Position numbers and translations under genes: made by a program
Assembly (NCBI GenBank): GCA_035292685.1
Contig: DATDPP010000003.1
Coordinates: 1 to 32,517, forward strand
DNA: 32,517 nt
From: JALYNX01 sp035292685
Lineage (GTDB): Bacteria; Actinomycetota; Acidimicrobiia; Spongiisociales; ZC4RG35
Reading direction: 5' to 3'
Shown here: one piece after another, positions 1 through 7,429 of the stretch
How positions within the stretch are numbered: the stretch's first letter is position 1
Layout: every line of letters begins with the position of its first letter
Notes under the pieces: model-generated
The model's input: only the letters and a program-made list of their open reading frames with translations
The model's database searches: none
What the model was told of the DNA's origin: nothing

Positions 1-19
1 TCTGCCGAAAACATGGGTT

Positions 20-292
20 ATGACCGCATCTACCGCCGAATTCTTCAATGACTGGACGACCCATCCGGTCGGCAAGGTGACGAGGGCCCTGATCGCGGTG
101 GTCGGAGTCATGCTGGCCACCTTGGTCCTGCTTTTCACCACGCTTGGAGCCCAGAGCGTTTGGCTGCTAGTCCTGCTTGGCGTCGCCATTGCCGCTACGT
201 CGGTTCGGGCGGCCATGGAGCCGAGCGCCATCCGCCTGACCACGCTCGCCTTGACGATCTTGGCCATCCCCATCGTCGGCCAGATCATCTGA
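20..292 (+). CDS. Small hydrophobic membrane protein, function unknown (90 aa)
   Basis: The 90-residue product is strongly hydrophobic. It has about three predicted membrane segments, near residues 18-40, 44-63 and 70-89, and a short polar N-terminus (MTASTAEFFNDWTTHPVGK). There are no cysteines, no clear motif and no recognised family. The ATG at 20 is chosen because the polar leader before helix 1 looks natural. Another ATG at 13 is in a different frame, and the window edge hides any upstream promoter or ribosome-binding site. A strong terminator hairpin follows 40 bp after the stop, so this is probably the last gene of a transcript entering from the left. The gene is real by composition; its function is unknown. 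Confidence 0.6.
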   Translation: MTASTAEFFNDWTTHPVGKVTRALIAVVGVMLATLVLLFTTLGAQSVWLLVLLGVAIAATSVRAAMEPSAIRLTTLALTILAIPIVGQII

Positions 293-332
293 GCCTCCCT
301 GGCGGAAAGGTCTCAACGACCCGACGCCCACC

Positions 333-366
333 AACACGGCCACCGGCTAACGGTGGCCGTGTTTTG
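333..366 (+). terminator. Rho-independent terminator after the small membrane protein
   Basis: A perfect 13-bp stem (333-345 with 351-363) encloses a 5-nt loop (gctaa) and is followed by a short T-rich stretch (ttgt). The left arm starts aacacggcc and the right arm ends ggccgtgtt. It lies 40 bp after the stop at 292, the right place to end that transcript. Confidence 0.75.
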
Positions 367-385
367 TAATGGACCTGAGCACCAC

Positions 386-435
386 GTTCTCGCGCGGGGA
401 TCGCGGCCTAAGGGCCGCGATCCCCGCGCGAGAAC
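386..435. repeat. Perfect 23-bp inverted repeat with 4-nt loop
   Basis: Positions 386-408 are the exact reverse complement of 413-435, separated by only 4 nt (taag). The arms are very GC-rich (cgcgcgggga core). No T-run follows on either strand, so this is not a classical Rho-independent terminator, and one already sits 20 bp upstream. It lies between the small membrane protein and the zinc-finger gene. It could be a bidirectional transcription barrier, a processing hairpin, or one copy of a dispersed palindromic repeat. The hairpin is certain; its role is not. Confidence 0.85.
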
Positions 436-509
436 CGTTAGAACGCGTCGCAGTGGTGGGCTCAACGGCCTAGATTCGCAACCGGCTTCGGAGAGGCAGG
501 GAGAAAGAC

Positions 510-785
510 ATGGCATGGAGATCTAAGTCACCCCCCGCGTGCGAGCACCTCGACCTGATCCAGGAAGTGGAACCGAATGGCACCGGATGCGGTGAGTGCC
601 TCGCCGTCGGGGACACCTGGGTCCATCTCCGCCTGTGCCTCACCTGTGGCAATATCGGGTGTTGTGAACAATCGAAGAACACACACGCCCGCAAGCACTC
701 CTTCGCCAGCGAGCACCCGATCATTCGCTCCCTCGAGCCCGGCGAGACCTGGCGCTGGTGCTATCCCGACTCCCAATACGTTTGA
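510..785 (+). CDS. UBP-type zinc finger domain protein (91 aa)
   Basis: The whole protein is one zinc-finger domain of the UBP type, the fold that binds the ubiquitin C-terminus in eukaryotic deubiquitinases but also occurs in bacteria without ubiquitin. Likely zinc ligands are C11, H13, C27, C30, C43, C46, C51/C52, H59, H63 and H69, in the usual CxxC...CxxCGxxGC...H...H order. The family signature is visible at LCLTCGNIGCCEQSKNTHA. A purine-rich ribosome-binding site (agggag, near 498-503) precedes the ATG. The response-regulator/flavoprotein gene begins 55 bp downstream on the same strand, so co-expression is likely. The bacterial role is unknown; binding of a peptide C-terminus is only an inference. 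Confidence 0.85.
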   Translation: MAWRSKSPPACEHLDLIQEVEPNGTGCGECLAVGDTWVHLRLCLTCGNIGCCEQSKNTHARKHSFASEHPIIRSLEPGETWRWCYPDSQYV

Positions 786-840
786 GTGAAGTGACCGTTT
801 CAATTCAGTTGAGCCGGCTCGACTCCCCGGGGACGTTCTG

Positions 841-2493
841 ATGCCGAAGCCGGTGATCCTCACCGTCGACGACGACCCGGAGGTGCTGCGCGCCGTGCAA
901 CGCGACCTCCGGCGCCACTACAGCGAGGAGTTTCGGGTGGTGGCCGCCAGTTCGGGGACCGAGGCACTCGAGGCCCTCAGGGAGCTCAGCCTTCGCAACG
1001 AGCCCGTCGCCTTGCTCCTGGTCGACCAGCGCATGCCCGAGATGACCGGGGTCCAGTTCCTGGCCCAGACCCTCGAGCGCCTTCCCGATACCAAGCGAGC
1101 GTTGTTGACCGCATACGCCGACACCGAGGCGGCCATCTCCGCCATCAACGAGGTCTCGCTCGACCATTACATAATGAAGCCCTGGGACCCGCCTGAAGAG
1201 CGGTTGTATCCGGTGCTCGACGACCTTCTCGAGGATTGGTGGAATGGCTTCACACCGCGGTTCGAGGGAATCAGCGTGATCGGGCACAGATGGGGGCGGG
1301 CCACCCACGAGGTGAGGGCGTTTCTCGCCCGCAACCAGGTTCCGTATCGCTCCCTCGATCTCGGGACCGACGACGAGGCGGAGGCCCTTCTCGCCGACCT
1401 CGGCGGGGACCCGACGCTGCTCCCGGTTGTCCTCATGCCGGATGGAACCGTCCTGGTGCAGCCGACTATGGCCGAGGTCGCCAACCAGATCGGTCTCAAG
1501 ACCCAACCCACAGAGCGCTCCTATGACCTGGTGATCGTGGGGGCCGGGCCGGCCGGTCTCGCCGCCGCGGTGTACGGGGCTTCGGAAGGTCTCGCCACCC
1601 TCCTCGTGGAGAGCGAGGCACCCGGTGGCCAGGCGGGCCAGAGCGCCCGAATCGAGAACTACCTCGGATTCCCGAAGGGTCTCAGCGGAAGCGACCTCGC
1701 CAGAAGGGCGGTCACTCAAGCCACCCGATTCGGGGCCGAGATTCTCACCCCGGCAGAGGTGGTGTCCGTCACCAGGCATGACCCGTTCCGCACGGTGACT
1801 CTCAACGACGGCACGGAGGTCAGCACCAAAGCCTTGCTGATCACCACCGGGGTCTCCTACACCAAGCTCGACGTACCTGGAATCGAAGCCATCACCGGAG
1901 CCGGTGTCTACTACGGGACTTCGCGAATCGAGGGGGCGGCTCACCGAGACGAGCCGATCTTCATCATCGGAGCGGGGAACTCAGCAGGTCAAGCCGCGAT
2001 GTTCCTTTCTCGATTCGGCTCCAGTGTGACGATTCTGGTGCGCAGCGACTCCCTTGAAGAGTCCATGTCCCAATACCTGATCGACGCCATCGCGGCAGAG
2101 GACAACATCTATGTCCGCTACCGGACCCAACTCCTCGAGGCCCGAGGCGACACCCATCTCGAAGCGCTGGTGCTCAAGGACCGGGACACCAGCGAGACCG
2201 AAGTAGTCGAGGCGGGAGCACTGTTCATCTTCATCGGCCAGTCGGCGCGGACCGACTGGGTCGGGAACGACGTGGATCGTGACGAACGAGGGTTCATCCT
2301 CTCCGGCGCCGAGTGCGGCCCGCATCCAAAGGGGTGGAACCTGCAAAGACCGCCGCTGCCGTTCGAGACATCGGTGCCTGGCGTCTTCGTCGCCGGCGAC
2401 GTGCGACACGGCTCGGTGAAGCGGGTCGCCTCGTCCACCGGGGAGGGGGCGATGGCGGTCCGCTTCATCCACGAGCACCTGGCCGATTTGTGA
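841..2493 (+). CDS. Response regulator fused to thioredoxin-reductase-like FAD oxidoreductase (550 aa)
   Basis: Three modules are visible. Residues 5-125 are a receiver domain with acidic residues D10-D12, phospho-acceptor D62 (VDQRMPE), T90 and K113. Residues 140-222 resemble a glutaredoxin/thioredoxin fold but have no cysteine. Residues 227-550 are a thioredoxin-reductase-like flavoprotein with an FAD motif (GAGPAG, 234-239), an NAD(P) motif (GAGNSAG, 377-383) and a C-terminal FAD segment (FVAGD, 516-520). The CxxC that reduces thioredoxin should lie just before the NAD(P) motif, near 357-362, but reads YYGTSR. The only cysteine is C492, so it cannot be an ordinary thioredoxin reductase. 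It overlaps the downstream kinase gene by 4 nt (GTGA), making that kinase its likely phosphodonor. The output may be NAD(P)H/FAD redox sensing or an oxidase activity controlled by phosphorylation. Confidence 0.9.
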   Translation: MPKPVILTVDDDPEVLRAVQRDLRRHYSEEFRVVAASSGTEALEALRELSLRNEPVALLLVDQRMPEMTGVQFLAQTLERLPDTKRALLTAYADTEAAISAINEVSLDHYIMKPWDPPEERLYPVLDDLLEDWWNGFTPRFEGISVIGHRWGRATHEVRAFLARNQVPYRSLDLGTDDEAEALLADLGGDPTLLPVVLMPDGTVLVQPTMAEVANQIGLKTQPTERSYDLVIVGAGPAGLAAAVYGASEGLATLLVESEAPGGQAGQSARIENYLGFPKGLSGSDLARRAVTQATRFGAEILTPAEVVSVTRHDPFRTVTLNDGTEVSTKALLITTGVSYTKLDVPGIEAITGAGVYYGTSRIEGAAHRDEPIFIIGAGNSAGQAAMFLSRFGSSVTILVRSDSLEESMSQYLIDAIAAEDNIYVRYRTQLLEARGDTHLEALVLKDRDTSETEVVEAGALFIFIGQSARTDWVGNDVDRDERGFILSGAECGPHPKGWNLQRPPLPFETSVPGVFVAGDVRHGSVKRVASSTGEGAMAVRFIHEHLADL

Positions 2494-3887
2494 ACACGAT
2501 CTTCGAGCAGCTCAAGCGGCTTCCCTACTTCGCCGATCTCCCCGACCCACTACTGCAGCGGGTGTGCGTCGCTTCCGAGGAGCTCGAGGCGGTCCCCGGT
2601 GAGACGATCATCGAGGAGGGCTCGCCCAGTGACGGTCTCTACGTCGTCACCGACGGGGAGCTGGAGGTGACGAAGTTCAGCGGCGGCCGTTCCGTCCCTC
2701 TCGCCCGGGTCGGCGCCGGGGCGGTTCTTGGGGAGATATCGCTTCTGGATGACGTACCCAGAATCGCCACGGTCACCGCGATCACCGATGTGGTGTACAT
2801 CAAGGTGCCCTCCGACACCTTCGCTGAGCTGCTGGAGGACCCCAAGATGGTATTGCGGATGCTGCGCACCGTTACCTCCCGTCTTCGGGAAACCGAGGGC
2901 CTGATGCGGAGTGAGGAGCGCATGGCCGGACTGGGTCGGATGGCGGCCGGCCTCATGCACGAGATCAATAACCCGATGGCGGCGGTGCGACACGGGACCA
3001 ATTCGGGCCACGCCATCATCGAGGCCCTGGGCGATACCGCCCGTCGGCTCTCCCTGAATGGCGTCGTCCTGCCTGACGAGAAGCCGTCGAACCCGCTGCC
3101 TGAGGAGATGAGCCCTCTGGCCCGAGCCGACGCTGAGGACTCCCTCGGGGAATGGCTTTCACGGCAGGGGGTCACCGAGGGCTGGGAACTCGCCCCGGCG
3201 CTCCTCGATGCCGGTTGGGGGGAGGCCGCCCTCGAGGAGATGGCCTCAAAGGTCGAGAGTGAGAGCCGGGCGGATGTCCTGCGCTGGCTCGGTCTCCGCC
3301 TGCTCGGAATCCAGGTCGCCAACGAAGTGAAGATCGGCGCGGACCGAGTCTCCGAGTTGATACAAGCAGTGAAAGAGTTTTCCTACATGGACCAGGGCTC
3401 GATACAAAACGTCGATCTCCGAGCCTCGATCGAGAACGCCCTCGTCCTCCTCAAGCACAAGTTGAAGACCGGGGTCACAGTGATCAAGGAATACGACCCG
3501 GACTTACCGGAAATCGAGGCTTTCGGGGCGGAATTGAGCCAAGTGTGGATCAACTTGATCGACAACGCGATTTTCGCGATGGATGGGGAAGGCGTGCTGA
3601 CCATCACGATCGGCCGGGACGGGGATGGGGTGCTGGTGACGATCGGGGACACCGGAAGCGGCATCCCCGACGACGTCGCATCCCGGGTGTTCGACCCCTT
3701 CTTCACAACCAAGGAGCCCGGTCAAGGGACGGGTCTCGGCTTGGCCACGGTGCACTCGATCGTTGCCCGGCATGGGGGCAAGCTCGATTTCGTCACGGGC
3801 CCCAACGGGACCACCTTCAGGGCCCGGCTCCTGCTCGAGCTTCCGGCTGTGGCCCATGGCTCCGAGGTGGGAGCGGAGAAGGGTTGA
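2490..3887 (+). CDS. Histidine kinase with N-terminal cyclic-nucleotide-binding-type domain (465 aa)
   Basis: The open frame extends upstream, but the GTG at 2490 is the likely start: it overlaps the previous stop as GTGA and begins directly at the sensor domain. Residues 1-125 form a CRP-like cyclic-nucleotide-binding beta-roll, with GEISLLDDVPRIATV at 81-95 matching the phosphate-binding cassette. The H-box is at 154-168 (LMHEINNPMAAVRH, H157). Roughly 170-270 is an unusually long insert before the helix that leads to the ATPase domain. That domain has an N-box (WINLIDNAIFAM, 353-364), a G1 box (GDTGSGIPDD) and an F/G2 region (FDPFFTTKEPGQGTGLGL). No transmembrane segment is seen, so it should be cytosolic and sense an internal ligand. 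Its partner is the fused response regulator upstream. It converges with the peptidase gene, with 3 bp between the stops. Confidence 0.9.
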   Translation: MNTIFEQLKRLPYFADLPDPLLQRVCVASEELEAVPGETIIEEGSPSDGLYVVTDGELEVTKFSGGRSVPLARVGAGAVLGEISLLDDVPRIATVTAITDVVYIKVPSDTFAELLEDPKMVLRMLRTVTSRLRETEGLMRSEERMAGLGRMAAGLMHEINNPMAAVRHGTNSGHAIIEALGDTARRLSLNGVVLPDEKPSNPLPEEMSPLARADAEDSLGEWLSRQGVTEGWELAPALLDAGWGEAALEEMASKVESESRADVLRWLGLRLLGIQVANEVKIGADRVSELIQAVKEFSYMDQGSIQNVDLRASIENALVLLKHKLKTGVTVIKEYDPDLPEIEAFGAELSQVWINLIDNAIFAMDGEGVLTITIGRDGDGVLVTIGDTGSGIPDDVASRVFDPFFTTKEPGQGTGLGLATVHSIVARHGGKLDFVTGPNGTTFRARLLLELPAVAHGSEVGAEKG

Positions 3888-3890
3888 CCC

Positions 3891-4976
3891 TCAGCGGCTC
3901 CACAGGTTCTTGACGCGATAACGCTCGAGGATGGCTGCCGTCTCATCGAGGGGCAGGGCATGAGCGATCCGGCCCAATCTCCCGGTTGTCGTCTCGGCGG
4001 CGAACAGGGCGTTGACGATCGACTCCTCGGTGGCATCCACGACTGCGTGGAACAACAGGTCCAGGGCCTCGTTGGGCAGAGAAGCCACCATCCGGGGCTT
4101 GCCAGGATGCGGCTCGAGGTGGTTGGCGGTGGCGAAGGCGAAGAAGAGATCGCCACTCGAGTCGTGCCCGTAGCCACCGACCCGGCCCACACCCACGGTT
4201 GCCCGCTGCGCAAGACGCTTGCATTGTCCTGGCAACAGAGGGGCATCGGTGGCGATGATGACGATGACCGAGCCTCCGTCCACCGGTTCGTCCCAGGGTG
4301 AGGGGACCAGGTCCGTGTCGATCAGGGCGCCTACCGGCACCCCATCGATGCGGAAGTCTTCTCTCGCGCCGTAGTTCGCCTGCACCAGCACACCGAGCAC
4401 ATAGCTCGCGCCGTGGATCTCCACCATCCTCGACGAGGTACCGATCCCCCCTTTGAACGCATGACAGATCATCCCGGTGCCACCCCCAACACATCCCTCG
4501 GCCACTGCACCGGCGGCGGCCGTGGAAAGCGCAGTTGCAGCATCTTCCTCGGTCAGGGCAAAGGCCGCGGCGTCGTTGAGCCTTCCGTCATCGGTCTCAC
4601 CAACCACGGGAAGGTGGAAGCCTTCGATCGCCCCGGCCCGGACCGTTTCCTCGACCAGGAAGTCCCGGACCATGCCCAACTGGAACGTGTTGGTGATCCC
4701 GATAGGCGAGCCGAGCATCCCGGACTCCTCGACCCAGGCCAATCCGGTCATCTCGCCATTGCCGTTGAACACATGGGAACCGGCGTACGTGTAGTCCTCC
4801 CAGATCCCGCCGGCGCGGGGGACAACCATGGTGACCCCGCTCCGGATGACATGAGGCTCGTCCCGGACCACGGTGGCATGCCCCACCAAGACATCGGGGA
4901 CGTCCGTTATCGCATTGGCCGGTCCCGGCGGCAGTCGCCCGATCCCGTCACTCAATTCCCGCAATCTCGCCCTCAA
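3891..4976 (-). CDS. P1 (S58, DmpA-type) family peptidase (361 aa)
   Basis: The protein matches the DmpA / beta-peptidyl aminopeptidase family, which are N-terminal-nucleophile hydrolases that release N-terminal residues (often D- or beta-amino acids) from small peptides or amides. The precursor is self-cleaved into two chains. Family landmarks are NAITDVPDVLVGHAT near the N-terminus, NGNGEMTGL at 71-79, and GGGTGMICHAFKGGIGTSS at 164-182. The self-cleavage site and nucleophilic serine are expected around T180-S182. The start is a TTG at 4976, preceded by aaagggg with a 6-nt gap. No signal peptide is seen, so it is probably cytosolic. It faces the aminotransferase gene across 74 bp, suggesting a shared peptide or amine catabolic theme. 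Confidence 0.9.
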   Translation of the reverse strand: MRARLRELSDGIGRLPPGPANAITDVPDVLVGHATVVRDEPHVIRSGVTMVVPRAGGIWEDYTYAGSHVFNGNGEMTGLAWVEESGMLGSPIGITNTFQLGMVRDFLVEETVRAGAIEGFHLPVVGETDDGRLNDAAAFALTEEDAATALSTAAAGAVAEGCVGGGTGMICHAFKGGIGTSSRMVEIHGASYVLGVLVQANYGAREDFRIDGVPVGALIDTDLVPSPWDEPVDGGSVIVIIATDAPLLPGQCKRLAQRATVGVGRVGGYGHDSSGDLFFAFATANHLEPHPGKPRMVASLPNEALDLLFHAVVDATEESIVNALFAAETTTGRLGRIAHALPLDETAAILERYRVKNLWSR

Positions 4977-4979
4977 AGA

Positions 4980-4997
4980 CGACCCCTTTCAGGGTCG
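4980..4997. promoter_or_regulatory. Operator-like inverted repeat between divergent peptidase and aminotransferase genes
   Basis: Perfect 6-bp arms (cgaccc at 4980-4985, gggtcg at 4992-4997) flank a 6-nt spacer. The repeat sits in the 74-bp divergent region, just upstream of the peptidase start, and overlaps that gene's presumed ribosome-binding site on the minus strand. It could be a repressor site or a small translation-blocking hairpin. Short repeats like this arise by chance in GC-rich DNA, so confidence is low. Confidence 0.3.
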
Positions 4998-5050
4998 GAC
5001 GCTACCTGGAGGCGTATCGTGCCGTCCTCGATGATCCGGGTCGCCACCAG

Positions 5051-6361
5051 ATGAGCTCTGTCTTCCAGCGGGCCGGCGGGCCGCTCCCCACCGCCGTCTC
5101 GGCGACCGGAGCGTGGGTGACCGACTCCGACGGGCACCAGTATCTGGACGCCGCGGGAGGCGCGATCGTCGTCGGGATCGGCCACGGTGACCGTGCGATG
5201 GCGGAGACGATGGCGGCTCAAACCGCGACTCTCGCCTATGTCCATGGCTCCGCCTTCACCACCCAGGCCCTGGAGGACTATGCCACCGAGTTGGCAACCG
5301 TGGTCCCGATGGAAGGTGCTCGGGTGTTCCCGGTTTCCGGCGGCTCAGAGGCGATGGAGACCGCACTGAAGATGGCCCGCGCCTATCACCTGGGCAAGCG
5401 CCGGCCGGAGCGGACCGTCATCATCGCCCGCGGGGCGTCTTACCACGGCAACACGCGTGGCGCCCTCGATGTCTCCGGGCGCGAGCCGTTACGCCGGCCA
5501 TACGAGCCGTGGCTGGGCCAGACCCGCCGTGTCCCCGGGGTCAACGAGTACCGATGCCCCAACCCCGGTCACCCCGCGGGCTGCGCGGCGTGGCACGCCA
5601 GCCGTCTCACAGAGGCAATCGAAGAGGAGGGGCCGGAGCGGGTGGTGGCTTTCGTCGCCGAGCCGATCGGAGGGGCGGCCAGCGGCGCCGCAGTGCCACC
5701 CGACGCGTACTGGGAGTCGATCAGCGAGATATGCCGTCGCCACGACATCCTGATCATTGCCGATGAGGTCATGACCGGGTTTGGGCGAACCGGCGAGTGG
5801 TTCGCCAGCGACCATTTCGGGCTTCGCCCCGACATCCTGGTGGCGGCCAAGGGAGCCTCCAGCGGCTACTGGCCGCTGGGGTTGGCCATCGCCTCCGGTG
5901 TGGTCCATGACATCATCGTCGAGGGCGAAGGCCTGGTGCACGGGTTCACCTGGTCTCATCACCCGGTGGGCGCCCGGGTCGGTCTGGCGGTCCTGGACCG
6001 CATTCGTGAATTGAGGCTCATCGACCGGGCACGTACTCAGGGTGCGCGGCTTCATTCCGCTCTCCGCTCGACGCTGGCCAATCATCCCCGGGTGGGCGAC
6101 GTCCGCGGCATCGGTCTCCTCGCCTGCGTGGAGCTGGTGGCCGACCGGGAAACCCTGGAGCCCTTCCCCCGGCAGGCCCAGATCACAGAGAGCGTGGTCC
6201 TCCGGGCTCGCCAGAGCGGGCTCCTCCTCTACCCATCCACGGGCAATGTGGACGGCATCAACGGTGACTATCTCCTCATCGGCCCGCCACTCACCGTTAC
6301 CGATGACGAGGTCGATCTGATCGTGGACCGCATGGCCATCACCCTGGGAGCACTCGGATGA
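5051..6361 (+). CDS. Class III PLP-dependent aminotransferase (436 aa)
   Basis: This is a fold-type I, class III (omega) aminotransferase, which typically moves the amino group of polyamines, omega-amino acids or amines to a keto acid using pyridoxal phosphate. Visible landmarks are the cofactor phosphate-binding loop SGGSEAMETALK (97-108), YHGNT (131-135), AEPIGG (203-208), the cofactor aspartate in IIADEVMTGFGRTG (D238), and the Schiff-base lysine K267 in AAKGASSGYWPLG. The insert at 168-182 carries C169, H174, C178 and H182, a possible metal or structural site seen in related transaminases. The ATG at 5051 places the family N-terminus correctly. The stop overlaps the next gene by 4 nt (ATGA). 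Paired with an acetylpolyamine-type deacetylase, it suggests a polyamine or acylated-amine pathway; the substrate is inferred. Confidence 0.9.
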   Translation: MSSVFQRAGGPLPTAVSATGAWVTDSDGHQYLDAAGGAIVVGIGHGDRAMAETMAAQTATLAYVHGSAFTTQALEDYATELATVVPMEGARVFPVSGGSEAMETALKMARAYHLGKRRPERTVIIARGASYHGNTRGALDVSGREPLRRPYEPWLGQTRRVPGVNEYRCPNPGHPAGCAAWHASRLTEAIEEEGPERVVAFVAEPIGGAASGAAVPPDAYWESISEICRRHDILIIADEVMTGFGRTGEWFASDHFGLRPDILVAAKGASSGYWPLGLAIASGVVHDIIVEGEGLVHGFTWSHHPVGARVGLAVLDRIRELRLIDRARTQGARLHSALRSTLANHPRVGDVRGIGLLACVELVADRETLEPFPRQAQITESVVLRARQSGLLLYPSTGNVDGINGDYLLIGPPLTVTDDEVDLIVDRMAITLGALG

Positions 6362-7413
6362 GCCTCACGGCAGTGTGGTCCGACGGATACCTGGCCCACG
6401 ACGCCAACTGGCTGGTCTGGATCGGTGTCAGGCTCCCGGGTGACGAGGAGGCGGATCGCGCCATCATCCTAAGGAGCGCCCTCGAGCAGGCCGCGGTCCC
6501 GATCATCGAGGCCGTGGAGCATGACCGGAGCCACATCGAGGCAGTGCACGACCCGGGGATGGTCGACTACCTGGAGACGGCGCACGAGCTTTGGGTTGAA
6601 GCGGGTTACCCCGAGGAGCCGGGGGTGGACAGGGTGGTCCCCTACGTCTTTCCCCACCCTGCAGCCGTTCGACACCAATCGAGGATCCTCCCTGCGAGTC
6701 GTGCGGCGATGGCCGGGGTCTATTGCATGGACACCGCTACGGTGATCGGGCCGGGGACTTATCGGGGTGCCCGTGCCGCCGCCGACGGGGCCCTCACCGC
6801 AGCCAGCCTGGTGCGAGAGGGCGCCACCGCGGCCTACGCACCGGTCCGTCCTCCCGGCCATCATGCCGGGACGTCCTACTTCGGCGGAGCCTGCTATCTG
6901 AACAATGTCGCGATTGCCACCGAATGGCTGGTCAGGAATGACACCGGTCGTGTCGCCATCCTCGACATCGACGCCCACCACGGGAACGGAACCCAGGAGA
7001 TCTTCTATGAGCGTGACGACGTGCTGTACGCCTCGGTGCACGTCGACCCGGGACGAGGTTGGTTCCCTCATTTCTGCGGTTTCGAGCAAGAGACCGGCGC
7101 AGGCCCGGGCCGAGGGTGGAACCTGAACCTCCCCGTACAGCCGGGGAGCGGTGATCCGGAGTTCCTCGCCGCCCTCGAGCGAAGTTGTGAGGCAATTGCC
7201 GACTTCGAACCGGCAACCGTCGTGGTCTCCCTGGGTGTCGACTCCGGAGCTGCAGATCCCGAGAGCCCGCTCCAAGTGACCAACGAGGGGTTCGCCGCCG
7301 CCGGCCGGAGCATCGCGGCACTCGGGTTGCCGACGGTCCTGATCCAGGAGGGCGGGTATCACCTCGAATCCTTGGGCCCCGACGTCATGGCTATCTTGTC
7401 CGCCTTCCGTTAG
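6358..7413 (+). CDS. Histone deacetylase / acetylpolyamine amidohydrolase family protein (351 aa)
   Basis: This is a metal-dependent arginase-deacetylase-fold amidohydrolase that would remove acetyl or other acyl groups from an amine. Landmarks are RPPGHHAG with H168 and H169, ILDIDAHHGNG with likely zinc ligands D205 and H207, a third ligand D295 in SLGVDSGAADPE, and transition-state tyrosine Y334 in QEGGYH. Many histone deacetylases have an aromatic or histidine residue two positions after the third ligand (GFDxH). Here it is glycine (DSG), which may alter the pocket. The start overlaps the aminotransferase stop as ATGA. Deacetylating an N-acylated polyamine before transamination would explain the pairing, though acylated peptides are also possible given the peptidase downstream. 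Confidence 0.88.
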   Translation: MSLTAVWSDGYLAHDANWLVWIGVRLPGDEEADRAIILRSALEQAAVPIIEAVEHDRSHIEAVHDPGMVDYLETAHELWVEAGYPEEPGVDRVVPYVFPHPAAVRHQSRILPASRAAMAGVYCMDTATVIGPGTYRGARAAADGALTAASLVREGATAAYAPVRPPGHHAGTSYFGGACYLNNVAIATEWLVRNDTGRVAILDIDAHHGNGTQEIFYERDDVLYASVHVDPGRGWFPHFCGFEQETGAGPGRGWNLNLPVQPGSGDPEFLAALERSCEAIADFEPATVVVSLGVDSGAADPESPLQVTNEGFAAAGRSIAALGLPTVLIQEGGYHLESLGPDVMAILSAFR

Positions 7414-7429
7414 CCCGAAGGGGGGTGCG

